A stretch of DNA of 64,000 nucleotides from Nemopilema nomurai. Lineage: Eukaryota; Cnidaria; Scyphozoa; Rhizostomeae; Rhizostomatidae. The position numbers and the translations under genes were made by a program. The stretch lies in contig PEDN01001372.1 in the NCBI GenBank assembly GCA_003864495.1, forward strand, positions 124,001-188,000. Direction: 5' to 3'. Shown in pieces: positions 28,501-39,200 of this stretch (position 1 is its first letter; each line of letters starts with the position of its first letter). The notes beneath the pieces are model-generated. The model saw nothing but the letters and a program-made list of their open reading frames with translations. It ran no database searches and had not been told where the DNA came from.

Positions 28501-28619
28501 GTATCAAAGGAATACAAGATGCCATAAAATGAGGCAATTGTCACAGCATGTGTCTCTACTGGCAGCTTGGGAATTCTTGACTTTGGCTGAGGTGGCATAT
28601 CTGGGCCAGATCTTTTCAT
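16569..28619 (-). CDS. COBL: Cordon-bleu-like actin regulator with N-terminal EVH1 domain
   Basis: Eleven coding exons: 28389-28619, 27667-27789, 27138-27194, 25453-25681, 24555-24676, 24184-24207 (a 24-bp microexon), 23773-23823, 22880-22967, 21286-22014, 20345-20526, 16569-19963. All have AG/GT borders and matching phases; the first ten sum to exactly 612 codons and the protein would be about 1,743 aa. Order: EVH1 (about 22-137), COBL-type ubiquitin-like domain (138-214), KKRKAPLPP motifs (391-400 and 437-445), proline-rich segment, long charged helix, disordered tail. COBL proteins promote actin assembly at the cell cortex; the KKRRAP-type motifs are their hallmark. I see no clear WH2 domain, the usual actin-binding element. 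The start ATG lies 2 bp after an AG acceptor, so a 5' untranslated exon is likely upstream. One base is missing near 18,070. Family is firm; function is by homology. Confidence 0.88.
18036..18090 (-). other. COBL: Apparent one-base frameshift in the COBL-like last exon
   Basis: Coding in one frame runs down to about 18,060 and then meets a stop at 18,035. The next frame is open only from about 18,080 and then continues for roughly 500 codons to 16,569 with the same Ser/Lys/Pro-rich composition. The shift equals one missing base (or two extra) within the TTTGGGAAA stretch. There is no usable donor/acceptor pair for a small intron and no canonical -1 slippery heptamer at the required place. Assembly error is most likely; a true disabling mutation cannot be excluded. 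Confidence 0.7.
18720..19345 (-). other. COBL: Long Glu/Lys/Arg-rich helix in the COBL-like protein
   Basis: About 205 residues consist almost only of E, K, R and Q with few hydrophobics (units such as EEEEKKRKEEAERKRKDE). The pattern resembles single alpha-helix (ER/K) regions of caldesmon-type and myosin proteins more than a leucine-zipper coiled coil. It would form a stiff rod spacing the N-terminal domains from the disordered C-terminal tail. The opposite strand is consequently a long polypyrimidine run, which creates several false plus-strand frames rich in Phe, Leu and Ser. Confidence 0.8.
20980..21052 (+). repeat. tRNA-derived SINE-like element in COBL intron
   Basis: The sequence has an intact box A (TAGCTCAGTTGG) with D-arm GCTC/GAGC and a near-consensus box B (AGTTCGAGCC). 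The anticodon arm (ACGTGCAAAGT) cannot form a proper 5-bp stem with U33, and the acceptor stem is broken. It closely resembles the minus-strand element at 51,021-51,093, including the odd anticodon arm. That suggests one SINE or tRNA-pseudogene family rather than two tRNA genes. Confidence 0.7.
21286..22014 (-). other. COBL: KKRKAPLPP and polyproline exon (exon 9)
   Basis: This 729-bp exon carries two copies of KKRKAPLPPG, the KKRRAP-type motif of COBL and COBLL1, about 46 residues apart. Upstream is a small EKTVT/EKTVTEKN repeat. Downstream is a Ser/Pro-rich stretch and the segment ALLLPPPPNEPPPVEIYSP, a potential ligand for EVH1, SH3 domains or profilin. In vertebrate COBL the basic motifs recruit syndapin SH3 domains and membranes; the same role here is inference. 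Confidence 0.85.
25453..25681 (-). other. COBL: COBL-type ubiquitin-like domain, exon 4
   Basis: This 229-bp exon encodes VTINITLANDESRQFTV, then a helix (AIHQLLDKVCGDENLN), then LYAIHY and a final strand NTHLKLVEK. The spacing and pattern match the ubiquitin-like domain near the N-terminus of COBL/COBLL1, which has a Leu-rich helix, a short strand after Asn-Leu, and a closing strand ending in basic residues. The exon has no initiator ATG near its start; it opens in phase 0 directly after an acceptor, so it is internal rather than a first exon. Confidence 0.75.
27138..28619 (-). other. COBL: EVH1/WH1 domain, exons 1-3 of the COBL-like gene
   Basis: Exons 1-3 (77, 41 and 19 codons) encode a fold matching EVH1: a first strand around AVTIASFYGILYSF, then NKW, YKILAV and NYTISSS, then GNFVKWNDEKLVHGARFA and the C-terminal helix AQQFCDQLSALV. 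The aromatic triad that grips polyproline in Ena/VASP-type EVH1 domains appears present as Y36, W44 and F96. EVH1 domains bind proline-rich ligands, often [FWYL]PPPP. The protein's own exon 9 contains LLLPPPPNEPPP, a possible internal ligand. No stop codon or poly(A) signal separates these exons from the ubiquitin-like exon, and the splice phases join. Confidence 0.82.
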
Positions 28620-28621
28620 TT

Positions 28622-31600
28622 CTGTTGAGAAAATGGTGCATTAAGAAGTGTCATGCCAAGATTGAAGTGTGAAGTTTGAGTTTGAGATTAAGCTAGTTTG
28701 TTAAAGTACTCACTAAGAACAAAAAACTCTCTAGGGAGTATTACTTGCTCAAGAGTCAAATTGTGCAGCCTTTTTGTAGAGCTTGCTGAATTAAAAACGC
28801 AATACTTTCATATCATTGCACACCAGTCCTGAATTTCTTCCCAAGTGCTTACTGGTTGACATTAAAAAAGCATTCTCAAACTACAAACTCCGTGCCTCTC
28901 CTAATGCTTGTTTGTGCACCTGTACTATTAAGTTGAATTTGCAAACCATCGTGTTCTAAATAAAAATTGAAGCCTATACTATCCTACCTTTCAGTCAGAA
29001 AAATCCTGGTCTAGCTAATAAAAACAGTGAGATTTTAATATCGTAAACTAATATTTTTAATTTATCAAGATTTTAATATCGTAAACTGGTCAAGGGCAAG
29101 GCCAATTTGCGGGTGAAAAAGTTGAATCTGCTTTGTTGTGTGTCGGCAATATCAAGAATAAGGAAGACAGGAGAACATTTTGGAATAACCCCCTTCTTTC
29201 ACAATTCACCATTTCTAGCTGTTCATATTTACTTCCAAGTATTAAAATTACTATGGGCCTGAGCTGAGTATTGCGTGAACTAAAAGAAAGAAACTTTTCC
29301 ACTAGACAGCAGGCTGTAACAACGACATGCTACCATTAAGCCAAAACAAATAGCAATAAACTTCAATCCAAACGGCGAATTAATACATAGGTCATTCTTT
29401 AATTTGACGATATCATATTACAATTTGTTTGATGGAAGAAATGATCAAGGATAACAATATAATTTTGGACGAAAGACAGGCGAAAATCTTTGTTAGCGGG
29501 CAAACAACAGTTTTCAGTGTAAAATGGTAGCACGTACTTGCCCTTGAATATTCAAACTATCAGACTTTGTTTGAAGTGATATTTACCGTCGCTTTGTGAG
29601 TTTCACTAGTCTCCAGATGGCAGTTTACGTATTCTTTCAAGACCAATTAATATCAGCATCAGTGTCACGTCCATTGAAATGAACTCACTTAGGCCATTAT
29701 TGACAGAGTAATCTAAACCAGCGCGTAGCGACAGCAATAGGCCTGACTTTGATGTAGGTGGAGCATTAATTATATTACTATGAAACATAGATTCCGAGCT
29801 TGTTTTTGTTTGTAAATTGACAATGTATATCGACCCTCGCCATATCCACAACCAAGCAACGAACAATTTGATGCATGGCGGGTAAATTTGTGTCATCGAC
29901 TAGAAGGAGTTGCTGGTCGAACTTAGAGGACAGGGGTGCAACTCTGGTGATTTTTCGCAAGGCAATAACATCAAAATTCAGAATATGAAGCTCTCTTAAC
30001 TTCAAACGGAACTGGAGATGGATTTTCAATTGCTCCATCTCCCGACTTTCATTACTAAACTGTGCTTTCTGCGGAATAACACATTTCTAGCTTTATGTTT
30101 TAGTGTATGAAATTAGCAACTTTGCACAAGACCATGAGAAGTATGACATTGCTGCCACCAAAACAACCCAAAGAATGCAAACATTATAGTCACACATGAG
30201 AAATTGTAACAACATTTCTTTTGAACCACAATCAAACATTTCTCACCAAGGTTTAGTCTGTAGTCAAAAGATAATCGTTTTACCAACACTCGACCAATCT
30301 TTCACATCTTCTTGAACGTTGCAATGGAAGCAAAATCAAAATTAGCTAAGTTCCTGAGCTTATCCACGTTTCCCGCTGCTCGAGTTATTCTTCTTTTCAA
30401 CAAGTTGCAAGTGCGTAATCAGGCCGGATCAATTACTGTGCTGGTGTTCGTGGTTTAGGAAAATAAAATCTCGTGCGTTGTTGAGGCAAGAGAAAAGGTC
30501 GGATTGGTCGCGGAGACATTGGTTATAACCTTTTCACTTCTTTGAGCATCCTTTTTTCTTGATTTCAACATTTTAGGGACGCCTTGAATCCTGGGGAGTG
30601 GGGATGGTGGTGGTGATTTTTTGATAGGTATGCTCAGGCTGGGATACATTCAGCCCAAGAGAAAAATTTTCAGCATAGAAATTAATCCAAAAAGATAATT
30701 CTTCCTGTCTTACACACCCAAAAAATAACAAGCAAACTGTCCCATAGATGATCTTAAGATCATATGCAGAGCAAAGAAGCAAGTATAGTATATTTATCAA
30801 AGGTACACAATATATACAATCTTTTATTTTCAGTGCTGCATTTTTTGCTCGAGACCTTTCAAAATTTTCAGTCAGTCTGCTGTCTATGTCTGCTAGCTAA
30901 GGCCATGTTTATGTTGCTGTGTTGAGCTTCGATGGGCTTAAGCATGTAGACCATATCTTCTCTCTTTATTATAATTTTTTCGCATTTAAGAGCCAGCAAA
31001 TATAATTCAGCATTTTCCCAAGAAAGTAATTGTATAATTGGCCGATCCAAAAAAAAACTCTCCTTAAAATTATATACCCAAAGAGTAATCTGTGCACCCA
31101 TATCCTAAATATATGAATACTCAACCCTTTGGTTTTGGAAGCCAAAAGTTGAAGGATCCTAGCTTTTTGTAAGAAAGTTTTTCAGCCCAGCGTTTCCTAG
31201 TTTATTTCCAAATTTCAACACTGAAGATTCATCGGCTTTCTCTAACGTAAGCTTTATTATTTCGCACCTCTGAGCATGCACAGTGAAGGAGGAGATAAAT
31301 GCTAACGGTACGATATATTTCTCCAAAAATTTCAAAGGAGATCAAGCAAATAGAGGGAAATTACCAAGCAAAGAAAACCTAATAGACAGAACTGAATTAT
31401 ATTTGGTTTTTGAAGATATATAAGACACTTTATGAACCACATTTTGCCATATAATCGATATAATCATCGGTCCATCATAAGGAGCCATGACTGTTTGCCA
31501 CTCTGGCATAACTTTTCCAATCTGTCAGATGACAATGTTCAGTACATTTTTCACACAAAAAAATTTCAACCTTGCAGGGTGATTTCTTTTCAAATTGATA

Positions 31601-34600
31601 TCTAAGTTTTTAAGCTTTTTCATTTTTCAAATATTCAATCCAAAATTTTCTTAACTTTTTAAGAGCTGTTTATGACGTTCCTACAAAATCTTTAAAACAC
31701 GTGAACCTATTTCATGGGATTTTCTTGAAGCTAATGACCACATTTTTGCAAAAGGATAGATTTGAATTTCTTTGAAAGCTTTGAAGTTGCCCATCTTTTC
31801 CAACGTTACCCAACAGTAAAGATTATAATGTTGTCTGGCATATGTACAAGACTTGTATTGACTTGAAATTTAGGTAAATACATATATAAGTGTGTAACTG
31901 TTGTTATAACTCTTTCATACGTAAATTACATTTCCTTGATGCGATGTGTAACATAATAGAGCGATTTTTCGGATCAGGCCAAAGTGACCGCAAATAATTG
32001 AAAAATAATGCCTTTGTTTTCTGAAATGAAAGATTGATGCTTTCAAATTATCATCAAAAACCCTTTCACGAGGAATTCTATCGATCTTGCAGAAAACGAA
32101 ACATGTCATCTCGTATTTGATCTCAGCTGATAACTATGTTTGATCTATTAACTGGCTGATGCTAGATAAAATTCATTTGCAAAGCACTCTTGTTCAGCTT
32201 ACCTGAAGTACTATTCAATATGACATGTTCATGTTAATTGGCCTCTTCGTAAGAAGGCGTCGCACGCAGGTTTGAGATGTAACGTAACTCGAAGCTTGAT
32301 ACCACCGCTGAAGTATTGTACGACAAACGACTCCCCAAATGCGATATCTCAAGTTTTATTAGCAGTATCACGATCTATCGTCATTACTCACCTTACGATA
32401 CGAGGGAGCAGTTTAATTAACCATTTTTAAACACCAGTATTCAAAGGCTAGTTGACTGGTAATGGGGCATTTAGTCTGAAAAGGTGATTAAATGTCAATC
32501 ACTCAAGCTGCAGATACTTGTAAAACTGTTTAAAAATTATTTATGTCTTTCAGATTCAATGAGTGGTAATCGATATTGCACACATGCGTTTATGATCATT
32601 GCATGTGTTCGGATGGCAAGGTTAACTTGAAGTTACGTGCTTACACTGCATTTGGGTACGAGAGCAAGAGAGCACTTGGAAAAGCAGCAACAACAACAAG
32701 GTAACAGAACGGCTCAACTTAATGCAAAGAGACCTCATTCCAAAAACAAAAACTTCTACTGTCACGTATAAACCTGAATAACTCTAGAGAGTTGCTTTTC
32801 ACACTAGCAAGGGGCATTTCTAAAGCGCTGATTAGGCAATTGGTTTACCATATGATCCTCATTAGACATTGTCCCCATGGTGAATATTACGTCAGCAAGC
32901 GCATGTCTATATCCAGCAACAACAACAAACTAGCCTCAGATGTGAGATGTGAATAGAAAGATGCTAGACAAATACTAGAGCAGGAAGTTGGCTCCTAAGG
33001 AGTGCTGGAACTGGAGATGAGAATACATTATCTTGGTGCCATGGAACAGCAAATCCAGGTAGTTGAAGTCAAAGGTAGTTGAGTAATCAATGAATAACGT
33101 AGAATAATGGTCAGTGGTTTACAGGAATCATTTATCTTCGTCTTCTGAAAGTCAATACTCGAAGAGGTGCAGCGATGGCTATTTAGTTTCTCGACTACAT
33201 TTTGCCATTCATGTTTAAACACGTCTGTAAGCAAAGGGTAGAGTTCGTTGGCTTCGACTGTCGTATTGCACCACAGAGGAAACCACGAAGCACTGAGTAA
33301 AGGAGAAGGGTAAAAGGGAAGTGGTCTATCCGAGCCAAGAGCCATTTAAGTTGCTGTTGGGGCTAGACCCGGAGGCCAATATCCCAAAATTTTGGAAAAA
33401 GAAATATTTCAAAACCTCTTTTGAAAACGCCCAGAAGGATGGTTTTTGTGGGAAAATGTCTTCCTCGTCAGCTTTGTCTTTCAATTGTGCTTCCGATTTT
33501 CAAGGTAGTTACTAAATTCAACGATAGTTATTTATAATGCGAAATGCACACACGAACATTGTGGGAAAAGTAGCATTTTAGCAAGAATGCTGCTCTTTCA
33601 GTTCATTGTTTTCCAGTCAATGAGCTCTGGGAGTAGTTAAACACAAGTCTACAAAGCTCAGTTTCTTTCGCGGTTGAGAGCTACCTGGAGCGTAGCCACA
33701 TTGACTCTATTTTAATAATAGTTTCAAGGGATTATCGGTGAAAAGATGCTTTGGAATGGGCAAATATAGATAACGTTTATGCGATTTCTCTCCAAACAGC
33801 CAAAAAGCCGCTGGAAGTTTGAAAACACATCCGACAAAGAAAGTGCACTTACAACTGGAATCATACGATGGATGCATAAAAGAAGCCAACCAACTCGATT
33901 TCTGTTACTGCAACTTGATTGCAAGGTCTGGAACTCCGCTCTCCTTAACTCTTGCCTCTTCCTTCCTTAGCTCTCGCTTTCGCTAGCTCTTAAATTATAC
34001 GAATACTTCTGCAATATTAGCTATAACATTAGGGCTTGAAAACAAGCTGGACGTGTCAAACTAGAAACTGAACGATTGAAGCTGTTTTGTTGTACCTTAT
34101 TAGCTTACAGTGGGCCAAAAATTGGGGAATCACGATACGTTTGACAGGGGTTATTAATGATAATTGAATGTTTATGCAAACAAGAATCAAAGTAATTACC
34201 AGCCTAGCGGAATGTAGAGTTTAAGCTCATACCTTCAGTTCTTGGTCACCATAAGCTTCACTGCAGCCTGAGCAAACATCAGTGTTCCCGAGACAAAGAT
34301 ATCGATGCGCCGGGCAAGCGAGACCCAGCGAAACAATTGGTATCGACTTCACACAAATGGAATAAAATGCAGCGGTGTCTGTCTCTTGTTGCAACTTGGA
34401 ATGCGGCAAACATAGAAATATCGAATGACTTAAATAAGCACTTTTGTTTTTCTTGGCTTTATAATAGTTTCATCACGACATAGTTGAAATTTCGCGAGAT
34501 TCAGGCGACGGTTGACATGCAAATCCCGCATAAACCTCCATCGTCCCATCACAATACATGATATCACTTCTTATTGTTACGCACGCAGCATAAAAAGCAT

Positions 34601-36276
34601 GCTTTTGCGTGACCCTGGTATATTTAGCTTTTCTAGTCATCATCCAAGCGCATCGCAGGAGCAACTTGGTCTAGTGACCTTGCAAGGAATCAAAATCATT
34701 CTCAATCCTCATAACGTATGACACACATGGGCTCCATCCATTATTGGCCTCTTTCTTTCAGCTATTGCGCGAATTCTAGTTTCTTTCTCACAATTGTTTA
34801 CATTATTCTGCCAGACACAACATAGACTTGTTCACCTCATATCGATCCACTCCACGTAAAAATTGCCCAATACTCCTTATGAAGCAGGCAACATACTCTT
34901 GTCACTGCATTCTCGAGTTATTCTTTCAACATTTTTCGTTTAGTGACTAGAAAAGACTTTTATTAGTGACTTGGAAAAAGCACCATTAGGCGAATGTATT
35001 CAAGGGATCCAGACATCTCACGTAACAGATTTATTTGCGAAACAATTCTGTTTTTCGTTTAAATAAATTCTTCTGAAGCCCGGTATAATACCTTTGACGG
35101 TAATTGGAGATAAAAAGAAACTCAGTAACCATATACGACAAAGAGAACCTTTTTATAGCAAAGCTTACATCTCTAAAAAATCTACCAACGCAGCTACTGT
35201 TAGCTGAAACTAGAAGATGTTTAGTCGATGAATTAACATTTTGATAATAAAGACACACTAAATAAGGACGAAGCTTGATTGCATTGATGCAAGAAAGAAT
35301 TGGAAAACAAATTGACATACCATAATTGGCTGGGGTGCTGAATTTGAAAGGGCTTTAATAAAAGGCAGTTTGACAAAAAAATGTCAGTCGTTTAACTATC
35401 TAGTCCAACATGGCGAGGTGTTTATAGGTAGAGCTAGGGCCTACCCAGAACAAAATTTCAGGAAAAACGCACAGAAGCAATAAAGCGCAGGTTTACGTTC
35501 AAAGTCCTGGCATATGCAGTGCGTTTAGGATATTTTGTGTTTTGGATAGAATCATTTCAAAGCAATAAAATTGCAGGAAATTTCACATGAAAAAAGCAAG
35601 ATAGAAAGCCACAAAAAAGGAAAATGTTCTAAATTAGTGCTACAAATGATATTTTAGCTCACGTAAATGATATTTTAGCTCGCGTTAATGGGTACTGACC
35701 GAATGGATTCCGTCAATAAAACCGAGAAAAATTTAATAACGTCTTGTGCAGGGGTCACACTTTCAAAAGAGAGCCAATTTTTGTGAGGCTACAAATATGA
35801 GATATTGCGGAGGAGCGATGCTTTTAATTGGGTAGACAAGATGATCTAACGCACCAGGCTACAGGAAACTTGCAAAGAATATTTCGAGCATGCGTAGAAA
35901 ATTATAGAATCGTTGCATATGTTGTTAAAAAGTATTAGTCACTTACTGCTTAACAATATATAAGAGCATATTATCTTACTATGAACAATAATTCTTTCGA
36001 TAACAAAAACACTTGAAAAAGATTACACATCTCAACCAAAGAGGATTGTTTTGAACAATACATTAAAAAGGGGGCTGAAAAAATTACATCGCGAATAACG
36101 TTAAATGATTAAAATATATCGAGGGGATTAAAGTACGTTTTGCAATACAAACAAACTCGGCTTTAAACTTCAATGAAACTCGCTTGGATATGAATATATG
36201 ACTTTGCATAACAAATGGCCTTAGCAAAAAGCCTATGAGCAACAGGTTAATATAACATTAAACTTTGATAAAACGT
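28622..36276. other. Intergenic region between the COBL-like and LMBR1 genes
   Basis: It should contain the COBL-like promoter and 5' untranslated exon (right of 28,622) and the LMBR1 3' untranslated region (left of 36,277). No coding exon is supported. A 19-bp direct repeat (GATTTTAATATCGTAAACT) occurs at 29,031-29,049 and 29,069-29,087. Short minus frames at 29,606-30,038 and 33,028-33,345 are unassigned. Confidence 0.45.
35644..35685. repeat. 21-bp tandem duplication
   Basis: Two adjacent copies of a 21-bp unit (AAATGATATTTTAGCTCACG plus T), differing at one base. No function is evident. Confidence 0.85.
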
Positions 36277-39200
36277 CTAAGAAGATTTCTGCTTTAAAGT
36301 CTTTAGCCTTGTGAAAACAGCTGACTGTCGCACTTGTTCCATTAGGGCGGTGCGAACAGTCGAGGTGAACTTTTGAGTCAGACACAAGGATGTCGAAGCT
36401 TCAAACACCAGGTTGTAAAACAACACCACGTGATAATTCCCAAGCCAGTCCAGCCTGGCGTATTCCCCCATCAAATCGAACTTGGTTATACCTGATGGAA
36501 ATCCGAAATGGCATCAGCAAAGCTCTTTTGTATTGAAAGGAATACAACTGGATGATCACTAAAGGTGGATGGTAAAAATCAACTAAAGGGGCTGCTTTTT
36601 CATTTTGGCAAGGAAGCTCCGAAGAACCAGCCAAAAAGTAATGATTAGAATTCGCTGATTTTCAACCACCACCCCACCTTGATTCTACATGGCTGACCAA
36701 GTACCTATGGAAACTTGGTTGATTTCTCGTGCTCACAAGCATGTCCAACAGTAACAATAGGTCTATTCAATAGTTAACATATTATGAAATGTTTGAAGAT
36801 TTCGATTTCACCAGAATCTCAGCAGTGGAATTTTTCTATGTCGAATATAACCAATCAAGGTACTCAAAATGATCTGTAAGGTGTCTCAAAATGAACGTGA
36901 TTATCGCATAATCAAATGATTCTAGCAATTTCGACGTTGTGACAAATTGAGATATATAGGTCGGGGATGAAGCATAGCTCCTTTCGCTTATATAGCAATT
37001 AGGCACTAACAAATCTTTGCCCGACTCACGCATTCCTAGGCTTGCTTACGCGCATGAATAGCTTGAAACAAACGCAAATTGACCACGAATTGAAAGAGAG
37101 GGATCCTAAGTAACCAGACTTCAATACCACCTGGATATGGAATCTCTTTAAGGCTGGGCTGGTGATACAATGATGTTTGATGGAGCTTTGGTGAATGACA
37201 AGGTCAAGCGGGGGTAATCATTAAGAGCAGTCATTCTTACTGTAGGAAATGCGTTTATTTATTTATAAGAAAAATAAACTTACCAATGGTTCTGGCTAAG
37301 ATTGGGAGTGCAGAGCTGAGGACCAGAAAAACGATGCAATTGGCAATCAACTATTAGAAGAAAGGGAAATTATCAGCTGGTTAGTGGGTGAGACATTGGC
37401 CAATGGGCGATCTTGAGAAAATGGAAGAGGCATGGTCAGTCGAAATGCAAAGCAACGAAGAAATCATAGCGATATCAAATCGAGGCTATGAAATATGAAT
37501 CGCTTTTGCATAAAAATGGCCTCTTGCTGTCCTGATCTTTTTGGAAAGTGGAACGGTTACAATATTTCAAGGGAGGCCCGAGAAAAGTCAAGCCGGTGTC
37601 TACCATTGCCAGAGGGCCACTCCTTCGAAAGATAATGGCAATATTTGGCATAAAAACAATATGGTTTCATATAAAGTGGTAGGTTCAGCCCCCAATACAA
37701 GTACATCTGGCTGTTTCTAAATTTTAGTCCCTAAAGGGATCAGTCTGCTAGAAGGGAGCTGTCAGTTCAAACAAAAAGCAAATGATGAGGACCTCGAATT
37801 ACACTTCCACTGCACATGAAAAGATGTGCTGAAAAATATTTACTGAAATATCAAACAGGCTCCATTGAAAACTGCTTTTTACTACTTGAGAATGTTCTAT
37901 TAGAACGTTTGCAAACATAGCTGGCATATTTCAGTTTTCTGCAATAACCTTCAACAAATGTATTTGAAGCAGGATCATTTGGGCTCAAGAGACTTACTTT
38001 ATTGTGAAGGTTAATTCAAGGAAAAGACCCGGCAAAGTTGTGGTGCAAACAGGGGAAATTCGAAATGTTTATTAAACAATAACTTTAAGCGATAAAACTG
38101 AATCTACAGAGATTTTCCACGTGTCCCAAACGAATAGTGGATTCCTGTAGCTACACGTCATTACACGAAATACTCATTTCAAAATGATAAAGGGATTGCA
38201 AACACAAATACATAAACATCGAAACGATACAGGGTATGTTGTGGTAGCAAGATTAGAGTATGGGGATAAGAGCTTTACGTTTGGAAACAAAGGAAGAAAG
38301 TCAGCGTAGCAGAGAAAAATTGAGCAGAACCATCTGTGTGGTGGCTTAATTAGATTTTCGTCCTCTACTGAAATAACAAGCAATAGAACTGGCTTCCATC
38401 ATTTAATAATTTAAACATTCTGACTTCGTTTTGAGAAGAACTGTTGAAAAGTTCCAAAGCAGTTGCTCGAGGAAAACAAGTTCTTAATTTTTTCTAACAA
38501 AGAAATGAAATATTGATGTGAAAGCAGTTAATTATTTAATATGCTAAAGGTGAGAAAATTTTGTTTCTTTTACTTATAGTTTCTTTTACTTATAGCAAAA
38601 AAGATATAATGCCACTTAGCACAGTCAAGTCCAATAGCTTAAGCTATCAGTAGAGAAGGAAAATAAAAGCTGTAGTTAAAATAAAAACAGTAAGAGTTAT
38701 GCATTATCAATCGCAGGAAATTCGCAAACACAGCTCGGGGTTGCTTCTTCAGAGAATCGTTATCGCCAAAGCTCTTTGACAGAAAGCGGGTAAACTCGGC
38801 TTATTTTAAGGCAACATGTTTAGGGACGACGAAGCAGCCAGTTTAATAAGTGGCTTTGACCAAAGTGAACATTAAGACATTTAGACTAACAGAGGTTGGG
38901 TGCCGATGCAAACGATTAGAGAGCATCCCCCGTCCCCGAAGAGACCTTGTAGCAGAAGAATGACAGAAAGGTGAATGCAAGTATTGTTAATGAAGAGATC
39001 TTCCAATGTTGTTTTGGGTAAAAAAGGAATAGACAAGAAGCATCTTTGGAAAGCCAAACAACCACGGTAGGGCATAATTTGCTTCTACATGCAGCATTTT
39101 GTTATTTTCTGACAAGCTGGTTACATCTAACACTAAAAGAAAATCGTAAATTTCGTAAATATGTTGTTTCTCGCATGTAGGCATAAAGTAAGCTAACTTC

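Noticed and set aside
29606..30081. Two overlapping minus-strand frames upstream of the COBL-like gene, the upper one following a good acceptor at about 30,081
   Set aside because: No family recognised, the frames switch without a splice site, and no partner exons were found. It could be a decayed retroposed or unknown exon, but support is too weak.
31330..31520. Minus-strand frame of about 50 codons after a CTGACAG acceptor-like site
   Set aside because: No similarity recognised and no in-phase neighbouring exon found.
33028..33345. 105-codon minus-strand frame between the COBL-like and LMBR1 genes
   Set aside because: No domain, no splice partners, ordinary length for chance frames in 64 kb.
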